The notes: generated by a model from the sequence alone, not told the origin. Shown: positions 1 through 7,096, numbered from the stretch's first letter. The stretch is 10,886 nt of DNA from JALOAT01 sp041687015 (GCA_041687015.1 JAWLCT010000066.1:1-10886), one strand, 5' to 3'. Numbers and translations: made by a program.

Positions 1-1331
1 CGGGGACGGCGCAGGCAGCGGCGCATGGCGGTCACGCGGAAGGCGAACCCGCGCCAGGTGAAGGGGCGCACTGCACGGGTCTCCGGGATGCGGGTGAGAA
101 AACCTGCCGCCACCAGCAGACGCGCCACGGCGGAGATGAGGAACAGCCAGCACAGCACGCTGCCGGGTTCCACCAGCTGCTGACCCACGTGAACAGAATC
201 CGGCAAATGGGTCGACAGCCAGCCACCGAGTAACGCACCGGCGAAGGTCCCCATACCGACGCTGACGTTGTGCGATGCGAGGTAAGGCACCCGGTCCCGT
301 GGCTGCACCAGATCGTAAAGAATGTTGCTGCCGCTCAGGGTGAAACCACCCCAGAACACACCGCTCACCACCTGCACCGCCAGCAGGTACCAGACATTGC
401 CACAGATCAGCCACAGGGCGGGGATCACCGGGATGAGAAAGCCCGTCACCGCCAGTACCAGGCGATGGCCGAAGGCGTCACCCACCCGCCCCCACGCACG
501 CAGGGTGAGGTATTGGGCGAGCACCGAGGCCGCGGTGTTGGTCATGAACTGCAGGTAAGTGAATTCCAGGTCGCGCAGCATGTACACCGTGAAGAACGGC
601 CCGGAGATGGCCACCGAGAACTGCATCAGCGCATAAAAGCCCGTGAAACGCAGGGCGGGGGTTCCCCACCACGCCCGCAGCCAGTCCCTTGCAGGCGTCT
701 CGCGCCTTTGCACCGGCGGATCCACCATACAGGCCATGTGATAAGCCGACACCAGGCGTGCCACGGCCGCTACGGCAAAGATGGTGACGAAACCGGCGAT
801 GGCGTAGAGGGAGTTGGCAAAGAACTGCAGGATGAAACCGCCGCCCACCAAGGCCACCAAACCGGTGATGGCGGCGAGCCGGCTGCGATGGGAGAAGTAA
901 CGCCCGCGGCGCCGCTCAGGCACCAGGTCGCCCATGAGGCTGGTCCACTGGGGCGTGACCAGGTTGCCGGCCGCATAAAACAGGATCAGGCTGCCGAGAA
1001 TGATCAGCAATGCCCAATCCGGAAACAGGATCGGCAACAACGTGAGCGGTAACCAGGACAGTACCTGCAGGCCAGCCCCCAGCATGATCACGTGGCGGCG
1101 GTTGCCTGCACGGCGCCCGATCAAGACCGACAGCAGCTGAAAAAAAGACCCGATGAGCGGCGGCAGGGAAGAGAGCACACCCACTTCGGCCACGGTGGCC
1201 TTGAAGTGCATGGCGAAGGCGGAAAAGTAACTTTCCCCTCCCCCCGTCATCACTGAATACGCGACCCCGTCGCGTAGCGAATGACGCAGCGACCGGTCGT
1301 ATTGCGGATTGGTTGAGTAACGACTCGCCAT
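1..1331 (-). CDS. MFS transporter, first of a tandem pair (3' end beyond window)
   Basis: The reading frame is open from an ATG at 1331-1329 to the left edge, giving 443 residues without a stop, so only a short C-terminal tail (about 20 residues by comparison with its neighbour) is missing. It is a hydrophobic polytopic inner-membrane protein of the major facilitator superfamily. It carries the family's cytoplasmic loop signature as LVTPQWTSLMGDLVPERRRG followed by RYF, and a second conserved stretch FFTVYMLRDLEFTYLQFMT. It is a clear paralogue of the protein at 1671-3074: 34 of the first 60 residues are identical without gaps, and the conserved loops fall in the same order. The start is chosen because it aligns with the paralogue's start (MASRYS versus MARRYA); the upstream purine run AAGAAAAACGAC is only a weak ribosome binding site. 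The substrate cannot be told from the sequence. Confidence 0.9.
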   Translation of the reverse strand, partial: MASRYSTNPQYDRSLRHSLRDGVAYSVMTGGGESYFSAFAMHFKATVAEVGVLSSLPPLIGSFFQLLSVLIGRRAGNRRHVIMLGAGLQVLSWLPLTLLPILFPDWALLIILGSLILFYAAGNLVTPQWTSLMGDLVPERRRGRYFSHRSRLAAITGLVALVGGGFILQFFANSLYAIAGFVTIFAVAAVARLVSAYHMACMVDPPVQRRETPARDWLRAWWGTPALRFTGFYALMQFSVAISGPFFTVYMLRDLEFTYLQFMTNTAASVLAQYLTLRAWGRVGDAFGHRLVLAVTGFLIPVIPALWLICGNVWYLLAVQVVSGVFWGGFTLSGSNILYDLVQPRDRVPYLASHNVSVGMGTFAGALLGGWLSTHLPDSVHVGQQLVEPGSVLCWLFLISAVARLLVAAGFLTRIPETRAVRPFTWRGFAFRVTAMRRCLRRP

Positions 1332-1494
1332 GTGTCGTTTTTCTTGATTCGAGTTCAGGGCGGGCCCTGCGCCCGTCGCGCAGCGCACATTACGGATCCG
1401 CGCATCCTGCCGATGCGCAAGCGATCACGGCTTCAGCAGGTGCAGCTATCTCGAACGCGGGAATGTGGCATGGGTCCGTTTGGAAGGGGGAGAC

Positions 1495-1636
1495 GTGACG
1501 GGTGACGGGTGACGGNNNNNNNNNNNNNNNNNNNNNNNNNNNNNNNNNNNNNNNNNNNNNNNNNNNNNNNNNNNNNNNNNNNNNNNNNNNNNNNNNNNNN
1601 NNNNNNNNNNNNNNNGTGACGGGTGACGGGTGACGG
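1495..1636. repeat. GTGACGG heptamer tandem repeat interrupted by assembly gap
   Basis: Three perfect in-phase GTGACGG units (1495-1515) precede the N run and three more perfect units (1616-1636) follow it. The array therefore continues on both sides of the gap, and the true unit number is unknown. The unit is 7 bp, so the array is not codon-periodic and lies between genes. It reads CCGTCAC on the minus strand, the transcribed strand of both flanking genes. Confidence 0.9.
1516..1615. other. Assembly gap (100 N)
   Basis: Exactly 100 unspecified bases. A round 100 is the customary placeholder for a gap of unknown size, so the real distance between the flanks is not known. Confidence 0.98.
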
Positions 1637-1670
1637 TTATGCGCGCCGCGCCTCACTCAAACCACTCACC

Positions 1671-3074
1671 CTATCTGAGAAGCACCATGTTCGCGCGGGC
1701 AAATCCGCGTAGATGGCGCAATGCGGTTTCCAGCACATGCATGACCGGGCTGGTGCGCTGGAAGCGCGCCAACAATTCGGCCAGGGGTGGATGCCGATGC
1801 GGCGCAGGTCGCGCGGCGGGCATTCTTGGCAGGAACACGGCGGCCGCGGCGAGGCGCAGCAGGAAAGAGAAGAAGAACACCCACAACAGGGGGCTCGGCA
1901 GGCTCACCTGCGTCTGGCCGAGATGGAAATCGGCCGGCAGCGTCAGCGCAATCCAGCCGCCCAGGAGTGCACCGCCAAAGGTGGCGGCGTTGGCCAGTAC
2001 CGCGTGGTAGGCCAGATAACTGACGCGTTTTTGCGGCGGCACCAGATCGTAAATGTGATTACCGGCACTCAACACAAAACCGGACCACACCGCGCCCCCG
2101 TAGCCCTGCACCAGAAGCACATACACATAATCGGTGGAAAGCAGCCAAAAAGCCGGCAGTAACGGCACCAGGAATCCGGTGATGCCCAACACGAAGCGGT
2201 TGCCGTAAAGATCACACAAACGCCCCCAAGTGCTCATCATCAGCACCTGCACGAGCAGGGAAGCAGCGGACGCGGTCATGAACTGCAAATACGAATACTG
2301 CAGATCGCGCAGCATGTACACGGTGAAGAATGGGCTCGCTACGGCCACCCCGCCGTTCATCGCCGCGAAGAACAGCGAAAAGCGTGCGAACGGTGAGTGG
2401 CGCACCCGCTCCCACCACCCTGCCTCCGGACGGGCCTCGAGGACGGCCAGCTTGCCCGGCGGGTCGTGCATCTTCGACATATGCCAGCCCGACGCGAGCC
2501 GCCCTGCCGTGGCCAAGGCAAAAATGCCGGCAAATCCCAGATAAGCCAGTCCGGCCCCATCGAACAGGTGCAATACCATGCCGGCACCGACCAGCGCCGC
2601 AAAGGAGGTGAGGCTGGCGAACCGGTTGCGCACCGCGAAATAGCGTCCGCGCTTGCGCGCCGGCACCAGATCCCCCATGAGGCTGCTCCACTGGGGCGTC
2701 ACCAGATTGCCGGCGGCGTAATAAAAAACCGCTGAGATCAGGAACAACGTCATAGCGTGCTCCGGAAACAGCGGCGGCAACAGGATGATAGGCAGCCACA
2801 TGGCCGCCTGCAGGCGAGCACCGAGCAGGATCACCGTGCGGCGGCTGCCCAGGCGCCGACCCAGCCAGGCGGAAAACAACTGCGCGACAGAACCGACCAG
2901 GGGCGGCAGAGAGGCGAGCAAGGCGATTTGGCCGGTGCTGGCCTTGAGGTGAACCGCGAAGGCGTTGAAGTAGTTTTCGCCGCTTCCCGTCTGCACCGCT
3001 GTGGCGATGCCGTCGCTGACGGAATGTCTGAGCGACCGGTCGACCAGCGGGTCACGAGCATAACGGCGAGCCAT
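1671..3074 (-). CDS. MFS transporter, second of a tandem pair
   Basis: A complete 467-residue inner-membrane transporter of the major facilitator superfamily, with about twelve hydrophobic segments by eye. It has a central cytoplasmic region near residues 205-235 rich in charge, and an arginine/histidine-rich C-terminal tail. The MFS loop signature appears as LVTPQWSSLMGDLVPARKRG followed by RYF, at about residues 125-148. The stretch FFTVYMLRDLQYSYLQFMT opens the second half. It is a diverged duplicate of the gene at 1-1331, in the same orientation and separated from it by the heptamer array. The ATG at 3074 gives an N-terminus that aligns with the paralogue without gaps; no clear Shine-Dalgarno sequence precedes it. 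A candidate promoter and palindrome lie at 3111-3134. The substrate is unknown; family membership is certain, a specific function is not. Confidence 0.92.
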   Translation of the reverse strand: MARRYARDPLVDRSLRHSVSDGIATAVQTGSGENYFNAFAVHLKASTGQIALLASLPPLVGSVAQLFSAWLGRRLGSRRTVILLGARLQAAMWLPIILLPPLFPEHAMTLFLISAVFYYAAGNLVTPQWSSLMGDLVPARKRGRYFAVRNRFASLTSFAALVGAGMVLHLFDGAGLAYLGFAGIFALATAGRLASGWHMSKMHDPPGKLAVLEARPEAGWWERVRHSPFARFSLFFAAMNGGVAVASPFFTVYMLRDLQYSYLQFMTASAASLLVQVLMMSTWGRLCDLYGNRFVLGITGFLVPLLPAFWLLSTDYVYVLLVQGYGGAVWSGFVLSAGNHIYDLVPPQKRVSYLAYHAVLANAATFGGALLGGWIALTLPADFHLGQTQVSLPSPLLWVFFFSFLLRLAAAAVFLPRMPAARPAPHRHPPLAELLARFQRTSPVMHVLETALRHLRGFARANMVLLR

Positions 3075-3110
3075 TTCAGGCGCACTCGGCAGCGGCGGGG
3101 GGGCAACTTC

Positions 3111-3134
3111 AATATACGTCCGGCATGTGCCGGA
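3111..3134 (-). promoter_or_regulatory. Candidate -10 box and operator palindrome upstream of the second MFS gene
   Basis: On the minus strand TATATT (3116-3111) matches five of six -10 positions and lies 36 bases upstream of the ATG at 3074. Directly upstream of it sits TCCGGCATGTGCCGGA (3119-3134), a 16-bp palindrome in which seven of eight pairs match. Its position just upstream of the -10 box would suit a repressor or a MerR-type activator. No good -35 box is seen at normal spacing, which weakens the promoter call or implies activator dependence. Confidence 0.35.
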
Positions 3135-3257
3135 TACCGGAAATAGTCGACACTTTTCTCGCGATTTTGAGGTGTCGCGAAAGATATTTTTTGCGTCGGC
3201 GAAGAAGCCTTTCCTTCATGCCAAACCACAAGGCCATGGTGATGGCGGATAACGCGT

Positions 3258-3288
3258 GTAGCCCGGATGGTGCGAAGCAGCGTTCGGG
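3258..3288 (+). repeat. GTAGCCCGG-family dispersed palindromic repeat, copy 1
   Basis: GTAGCCCGGATG begins the unit; CCCGGATG (3262-3269) can pair with CGTTCGGG (3281-3288) using two G-U pairs around the loop GTGCGAAGCAG. The same GTAGCC(C/T)GG core with a GCGAAGC loop recurs inverted at 3372-3404, and the core recurs at 10797-10834. Confidence 0.6.
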
Positions 3289-3371
3289 GTTTGGGCGTTG
3301 CATTTTTGGCGTTCCAGAGGGCTCGCCCGAAGATCTTTTGACGGGGCTGCACCGTTAGCGGCTTAAACCAG

Positions 3372-3404
3372 CCTTGGTTTCCGCTTCGCTTCACCCAGGC
3401 TACG
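3372..3404 (-). repeat. GTAGCCCGG-family dispersed palindromic repeat, copy 2 (inverted)
   Basis: Read on the minus strand the unit begins CGTAGCCTGGGTGAAGCGAAG and ends AAACCAAGG; CCTGGGT pairs with ACCAAGG except for one mismatch. It lies 18 bases beyond the rlmJ stop codon and is inverted relative to copy 1, so it probably folds at the 3' end of the rlmJ message. Confidence 0.6.
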
Positions 3405-3422
3405 TCAGCCAGTACCCTTGCA

Positions 3423-4265
3423 TTATTCAGGAACCAACCACCCCACCCGCGCATGACCCGCGTGCCCCGGGTCGAGCACACCGCTCAGCCAGGGCAGCCA
3501 ACCCTCAACCGCCGTGTCGAACTGCCAGGTTGGATTGAGCACCAGCATCCCTGAACCGCGCATGCCCACGGAATCCTCCGCGCGGGTGGTCAGTTCCACA
3601 TCGAGGATCTTGCGCAGACCGCTGGTGCGGAGGCTTTCCTTGAAGGCGTCGGTGAGTTCGCGCGCCAGCACCGGATACCACACGGCGATGATGCCACCTG
3701 CCCAGCGCTTGTGGGCGGCCTGCACCGCGGCAACCACCTGGGCGTATTCGGTTTTCACTTCGTAAGACGGATCGATGAGCACTAAACCGCGCTTCTCTGG
3801 TGGCGGGACCAGGGCCTTCAAACCCTCGTAGCCGTCACGGTGATGTACCGCGACCTGCCGGTCACCGGCGAATTCCTGTTTCAGCACGGGGTACTCGCTG
3901 CCATGCAACTCCATGAGCACCATGCGATCCTGCGGGCGCAGCAGATGGCGGGCGACGCGTGGGGAACCCGGGTAATAGCGCAGCGTTTCACCTGGCCGAT
4001 TCAGCGCAGCCACCGCAGACATATAGGGCGCGAGACCTTCGGGGAGATCGGAACGTCCCCAGAGCAGGCCGATGCCCTCGCAGTACTCCCCTGTCTTTTC
4101 CGCCTGCGCCGCGCGCAGGTCGTAGCGCCCCGCACCCGCATGGGTTTCGAGGCAGGCAAACGCCGCCGGCTTTTTCTTGAGCGCTTCCACCAGCAGCGCC
4201 AAAACGGCATGTTTCAGCACGTCGCCTACATTACCGGCATGATAACCGTGTCTATAGCTCAGCAT
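3423..4265 (-). CDS. rlmJ: 23S rRNA (adenine(2030)-N6)-methyltransferase RlmJ
   Basis: RlmJ methylates N6 of A2030 in 23S rRNA using S-adenosylmethionine, acting in the cytoplasm on naked rRNA. The protein has 280 residues, the same length as E. coli RlmJ, and keeps its landmarks. The N-terminus is MLSYRHGYHAGNVGDVLKHA with Lys18-His19, the SAM-binding motif THAGAGRYDL is at 41-50, and RYYPGSP is at 96-102. The catalytic motif IV is DPSY at 165-168, and the C-terminus is GWLVPE. Motif IV is unusual: the canonical N6-adenine methyltransferase form is (D/N)PP(Y/F/W), and E. coli RlmJ has DPPY here. The ATG at 4265 matches the E. coli N-terminus exactly; no strong Shine-Dalgarno precedes it. It sits on the same strand as purT but 135 bases away, so co-transcription is uncertain. 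Confidence 0.97.
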   Translation of the reverse strand: MLSYRHGYHAGNVGDVLKHAVLALLVEALKKKPAAFACLETHAGAGRYDLRAAQAEKTGEYCEGIGLLWGRSDLPEGLAPYMSAVAALNRPGETLRYYPGSPRVARHLLRPQDRMVLMELHGSEYPVLKQEFAGDRQVAVHHRDGYEGLKALVPPPEKRGLVLIDPSYEVKTEYAQVVAAVQAAHKRWAGGIIAVWYPVLARELTDAFKESLRTSGLRKILDVELTTRAEDSVGMRGSGMLVLNPTWQFDTAVEGWLPWLSGVLDPGHAGHARVGWLVPE

Positions 4266-4400
4266 CTATTCGGTCGGATGTAACGCAGAGAACGCGGAGG
4301 CGCGGGGCCGCGGAGAAAGTCCAGAAGGGTCAGGCTCCAATGCTCATTGCATAGCAACACTCAATACGACCTTCGCACCTCCACGACCGCCGCATTTTAA
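4266..4400. repeat. Repeat-like intergenic segment between purT and rlmJ
   Basis: TAACGCAGAGAACGCGGAG (4280-4298) resembles the AACGCAGAG-type dispersed repeats common between proteobacterial genes. GGGTCAGGCTCC (4327-4338) resembles the end of the GGGGTCAGAGTC element present twice at 7097-7364. Both assignments rest on similarity by eye, and no matching inverted end is present here, so the second would be a solo remnant. No terminator with a U-tract is seen after purT. Confidence 0.35.
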
Positions 4401-5615
4401 TCAGGATTTCGACGTGCCACCGCCGACCACCCGCACCTTGGAGGCGGCGAGTTTGGCGCGGGTGCGACTGTCGTTGACGCTTTCGCCCCAGGCCAGGGCG
4501 ACCCCCATGCGGCGGCGTTCGAAGGCTTCGGGTTTACCGAACAGGCGCACGTCGGTGTCGGGCACGCGCAGGGCCTCGGCGACGCCTTCGAAGACCACAC
4601 CCTGTTCGTTCATGCCGCCGTAGATCACCGCGCTGGCGCCCGGTGAGCGCAGGCGCGTGTTCACGGGCAGACCGAGAATGGCGCGGGCGTGCAGTTCGAA
4701 TTCGCTCTGGTACTGGCTGGCCATGGTGACCATGCCTGTGTCGTGGGGGCGCGGGCTCACTTCCGAGAACCACACGTCGTCGCCCTTCACGAACAGTTCC
4801 ACGCCAAAGATGCCGCGCCCGCCCAGAGCGCCGGTGATCTTACGGGCCATGTCCTGGGCTGCGGCCAGGGCCGCCGGGCGCATGGGCTGGGGTTGCCAGC
4901 TCTCCACGTAATCGCCCTTCACCTGCACGTGACCGATGGGGTCGCAGAAGTGGGTTTCGATCTCGCCCTGCTCGCTCAGTGCACGCACCGTCAGCAAGGT
5001 AATCTCGTAATCGAAGTCGATGAAACTCTCGACGATCACGCGCCCCTGGTCCACGCGACCGCCGGCTTTGGCGTAATTCCAGGCCGTTTCCACGTCTTCG
5101 GGTCCGCGCACCATGGACTGGCCCTTGCCCGACGAGGACATGACCGGCTTCACCAGGCAGGGATAGCCGATGCCGCCGTCAATGGCTTGCTTCATTTCAT
5201 TGAGGCTGTCTGCGAAAGCATAGCGCGAAGTGCGCAGCTCCAGCTCCTCAGCGGCGAGGCGGCGGATACCTTCGCGGTTCATGGTCAGGCGCGCGGCACG
5301 CGCGGTGGGGATGACCTCGGCCAGGCCATCGGCTTCCATGCGTTCCAGTTCCTCGGTGGCAATGGCCTCGATTTCCGGCACGATGAGGTGCGGCTTTTCC
5401 TGTTCCACCAGGGTGCGCAGGGCCGCCGGGTCGGCCATGTTGATCACGTGGGCGCGATGGGCTACCTGGTGACCCGGCGCGTTGGCGTAGCGGTCCACCG
5501 CGATCACCTCGATGCCGAGGCGCTGCAGGGCGATCACAACCTCCTTGCCGAGCTCACCGGCGCCGAGCAGCATCACACGAAGGGCGGAATGGGAAAGCGG
5601 CGTGCCGAGATTCAT
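4401..5615 (-). CDS. purT: Formate-dependent phosphoribosylglycinamide formyltransferase (GAR transformylase 2)
   Basis: PurT makes formyl-glycinamide ribonucleotide from GAR, formate and ATP in purine synthesis, a folate-independent alternative to PurN. The 404-residue protein (E. coli PurT has 392) is an ATP-grasp enzyme with all domains present. The N-terminal dinucleotide-like fold carries GAGELGKE at 18-25, followed by VPEIEAIATEEL at 79-90. The ATP-binding loop has Lys156 and SSSGKGQS at 160-167, and Glu196-Ser-Phe lies in the adenine region. The metal and phosphate motifs are GVELF at 271-275 and SEVSPRPHDTGMVT at 284-297, and a C-terminal domain with YGGMNEQGV follows. The ATG at 5615 is the natural start for the family; the ribosome binding site is weak. 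The gene diverges from the b-type cytochrome across about 160 bases. Confidence 0.98.
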   Translation of the reverse strand: MNLGTPLSHSALRVMLLGAGELGKEVVIALQRLGIEVIAVDRYANAPGHQVAHRAHVINMADPAALRTLVEQEKPHLIVPEIEAIATEELERMEADGLAEVIPTARAARLTMNREGIRRLAAEELELRTSRYAFADSLNEMKQAIDGGIGYPCLVKPVMSSSGKGQSMVRGPEDVETAWNYAKAGGRVDQGRVIVESFIDFDYEITLLTVRALSEQGEIETHFCDPIGHVQVKGDYVESWQPQPMRPAALAAAQDMARKITGALGGRGIFGVELFVKGDDVWFSEVSPRPHDTGMVTMASQYQSEFELHARAILGLPVNTRLRSPGASAVIYGGMNEQGVVFEGVAEALRVPDTDVRLFGKPEAFERRRMGVALAWGESVNDSRTRAKLAASKVRVVGGGTSKS

Positions 5616-5669
5616 CGCAAAGGTCCGTGAGGTGGAACGGGCGCCTATGATACGCGTTCGAGCCCGCAG

Positions 5670-5683
5670 GTAGGAGCCGCTCC
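5670..5683. repeat. REP-like palindrome between purT and the b-type cytochrome gene
   Basis: GTAGGAGCCGCTCC contains the perfect pair GGAGC (5673-5677) and GCTCC (5679-5683) around one base. The GTAGGAGC(G/C)GCTC core resembles REP-type repeats known in Pseudomonas and relatives. It lies in the divergent promoter region, so it could also be a protein binding site. The call rests on one copy seen here. Confidence 0.35.
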
Positions 5684-5775
5684 GCCAACGCGCCCCCGGT
5701 TTTGCCCCCCGTCACCGCCTGAACGCTCCAGGTTTGATAAAGTCGCTCTCACGCCTTGATAGAGGAGATTCCGAC

Positions 5776-6459
5776 ATGCCCGAACTTGCTGCCAGCTCCG
5801 CCCCGGTCCAACGCGTCCGCGTCTGGGATCTGCCCGTGCGGTTGTTTCACTGGACGCTGGTCGCCCTCGTGATCACCCTGTTTGTCACCATCGAGGTGAT
5901 GGATGACATCGACCAGCACGCTCTGGTCGGCTACACCCTGCTCGCACTGGTGCTGTTTCGCATCCTGTGGGGCTTTTTCGGGAACACCCGCGCCCGCTTC
6001 AGCGACTTCGTACAAAGCCCGAGCAAGGTCATCAGGTATGCCCGGGGTTTCATGCGGGGCCACCGTGAGTTCCATGCCGGCCATAATCCGCTCGGCGGGT
6101 GGATGGTGGTCCTGTTGCTGCTTACCCTGTTGGTGCAGGCCGGCATCGGCCTGTTCGCCAATGACGACATTCTCTTCGAAGGTCCCCTCGCCCATCTCGT
6201 CTCCAAGGACACCAGCGACGCCTTGACCGCACTGCACGAGGACGTGTTCCATGCACTGCTGGTCATGGTGGGCCTGCACATCACGGCCGTGGTGTTGCAC
6301 AAGTTGATCAACGGCGAGAACCTCGTGGTCACCATGTTCACTGGCAAGAAGGACGTGCCCGTCGGAGAGCCCGTCGAAGACGCCAAGGGCGGTAGTCCGT
6401 TACTCGCGGCGGTCCTGCTCGCGCTATGTGCAGGAGCGGTTTACCTTCTGGTCGCGTAA
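5776..6459 (+). CDS. Cytochrome b561 / Ni-Fe hydrogenase b-type cytochrome family protein
   Basis: A 227-residue inner-membrane di-heme b-type cytochrome. It opens with the family signature RVWDLPVRLFHW (14-26), then four hydrophobic helices at about 25-42, 49-69, 107-125 and 155-177, and an extra C-terminal helix at 207-226. Candidate heme histidines are His25 (FHW), His48 (QHALVGY), His103 (GHNPLGG), and His154, His159, His168 or His175 in the fourth helix. Such proteins pass electrons between the quinone pool and a periplasmic partner, often a hydrogenase or a c-type cytochrome; no hydrogenase subunit is nearby, so the partner is unknown. The start at 5776 is chosen over an in-frame TTG at 5734 because AGAGGAG (5761-5767) lies 8 bases upstream and the protein then begins close to the conserved signature. 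Confidence 0.88.
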   Translation: MPELAASSAPVQRVRVWDLPVRLFHWTLVALVITLFVTIEVMDDIDQHALVGYTLLALVLFRILWGFFGNTRARFSDFVQSPSKVIRYARGFMRGHREFHAGHNPLGGWMVVLLLLTLLVQAGIGLFANDDILFEGPLAHLVSKDTSDALTALHEDVFHALLVMVGLHITAVVLHKLINGENLVVTMFTGKKDVPVGEPVEDAKGGSPLLAAVLLALCAGAVYLLVA

Positions 6460-6495
6460 GATCCCCTGCTTTACCCGCTGCGGTACGCCCCTCCG

Positions 6496-6532
6496 GTGCC
6501 CTGGCAGGTCAGATGACCGCCTGCCAAGGCAC
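6496..6532 (+). terminator. Long hairpin downstream of the b-type cytochrome gene
   Basis: GTGCC, TGGCA and GGTCA (6496-6511) pair in order with TGACC, TGCCA and GGCAC (6514-6532) around a GA tip, interrupted by one mismatch and a short bulge. It begins 36 bases after the stop codon. There is no U-tract, so it may act as an RNA 3'-end stabiliser or a Rho-linked end rather than a classical intrinsic terminator. Confidence 0.45.
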
Positions 6533-6621
6533 AGGGCCGGCTTCTGCTTGCGAATCACACGCCACTTGATTCGGCGCGGCCAACACGCGCGCGGGGTGTG
6601 GTTTTTTCAATTCCCGGTAGC

Positions 6622-6639
6622 TGGCGGCCACGGCCGCCA
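6622..6639. repeat. Perfect GC-rich palindrome upstream of rnk
   Basis: TGGCGGCC (6622-6629) and GGCCGCCA (6632-6639) are perfect inverted copies around AC, 40 bases upstream of the GTG start of rnk. It could be a protein binding site or a leader hairpin; the sequence does not decide. Confidence 0.4.
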
Positions 6640-6679
6640 CACAACACGACGATAATCAAGAAAGGAACGGAGAGCACAC

Positions 6680-7093
6680 GTGAACGAGAAGCCGAAGCTC
6701 ATTTTGTCGTCACTGGACTACGAGCGCCTGGAGGCCTTGCTTGAAACCTTGCCGGCTGGCGCGTTTCCGGGTAAGGAATCGCTGGAGGCAGAGCTCGAGC
6801 GGGCTGAACTCGTGGCGCCGGAACAGGTGCCGCCCGAGGTGGTCACCATGAACTCGACCGTGCGCTTCGCCATCGAGTCCACGGGCGAGGAATTCACGCT
6901 TACCCTCGTCTACCCGAAGGACATCGACGGCAGCGCAGGCCGGATCTCCGTGCTCGCGCCGGTGGGCAGCGCCCTGCTCGGACTCACCACCGGCGACCAC
7001 ATCGAATGGCCCCGCCCCGGCGGCGGCATGATGAAAGTGCGCATCGTCGAGGTGGTGTATCAGCCGGAACGCGCCGGCGAATTCCATCGCTAA
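6680..7093 (+). CDS. rnk: Nucleoside diphosphate kinase regulator Rnk (GreA/GreB-like)
   Basis: Rnk binds RNA polymerase at the secondary channel like the Gre factors and was named for its effect on nucleoside diphosphate kinase levels. At 137 residues it matches E. coli Rnk (136) along its length. A short N-terminal coiled-coil domain (about 1-48, with LDYERLEALLE and LEAELERAELV) is followed by a GreA/GreB-type C-terminal domain. That domain carries PPEVVTMNSTVRF (51-63), LVYP (76-79), ISVLAPVGSALLGL (89-102) and GDHIEWPRPGG. The N-terminal coiled coil is shorter than in GreA, as expected for Rnk. The GTG start is supported by GGAG 7 bases upstream (6669-6672). The last codons and stop are repeated 200 bases downstream in an inverted-repeat element. 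Confidence 0.95.
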   Translation: MNEKPKLILSSLDYERLEALLETLPAGAFPGKESLEAELERAELVAPEQVPPEVVTMNSTVRFAIESTGEEFTLTLVYPKDIDGSAGRISVLAPVGSALLGLTTGDHIEWPRPGGGMMKVRIVEVVYQPERAGEFHR

Positions 7094-7096
7094 AAA

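Larger units (their letters stand above)
1332..1670. other. Intergenic region between the MFS paralogues, with repeat array and gap
   Basis: This 339-base space holds no convincing gene. The part next to the first MFS gene (1332-1494) should carry that gene's minus-strand promoter, but I see no good -35/-10 pair. A small GC hairpin (GGGCG at 1358-1362 with CGCCC at 1370-1374) lies there. The rest is the GTGACGG repeat with the assembly gap, then 34 bases to the stop codon of the second MFS gene. Apparent open frames that cross the gap are artefacts of unspecified bases. Confidence 0.8.
3075..3422. other. Repeat-rich intergenic region between rlmJ and the second MFS gene
   Basis: No gene is supported in these 348 bases. 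The half next to the MFS gene has a -10-like box and palindromes (separate entry), plus two TCGCGA sites (3159-3164 and 3175-3180) set 16 bp apart and a GACAC/GTGTC inverted pair (3149-3153 and 3172-3176). The half next to rlmJ carries two inverted copies of a dispersed repeat, which probably also form the 3' end structure of the rlmJ transcript. No hairpin with a U-tract terminator is evident. Confidence 0.7.

Noticed and set aside
270..1052. Plus-strand open frame of 260 codons
   Set aside because: It lies antisense within the first MFS gene, its translation is rich in His, Gln and Arg without any family motif, and the minus frame clearly encodes a membrane transporter.
1390..1656. Minus-strand open frame across the N run
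   Set aside because: It exists only because unspecified bases contain no stop codons.
4689..5630. Plus-strand open frame of 313 codons
   Set aside because: Antisense to purT, which is intact with all motifs; the long open frame reflects high GC content.
5734..5775. Upstream TTG start for the b-type cytochrome gene
   Set aside because: It has no ribosome binding site, whereas AGAGGAG stands at proper distance before the ATG at 5776.
5749..6300. Minus-strand open frame of 183 codons
   Set aside because: Antisense shadow of the b-type cytochrome gene with low-complexity His/Gln-rich translation.
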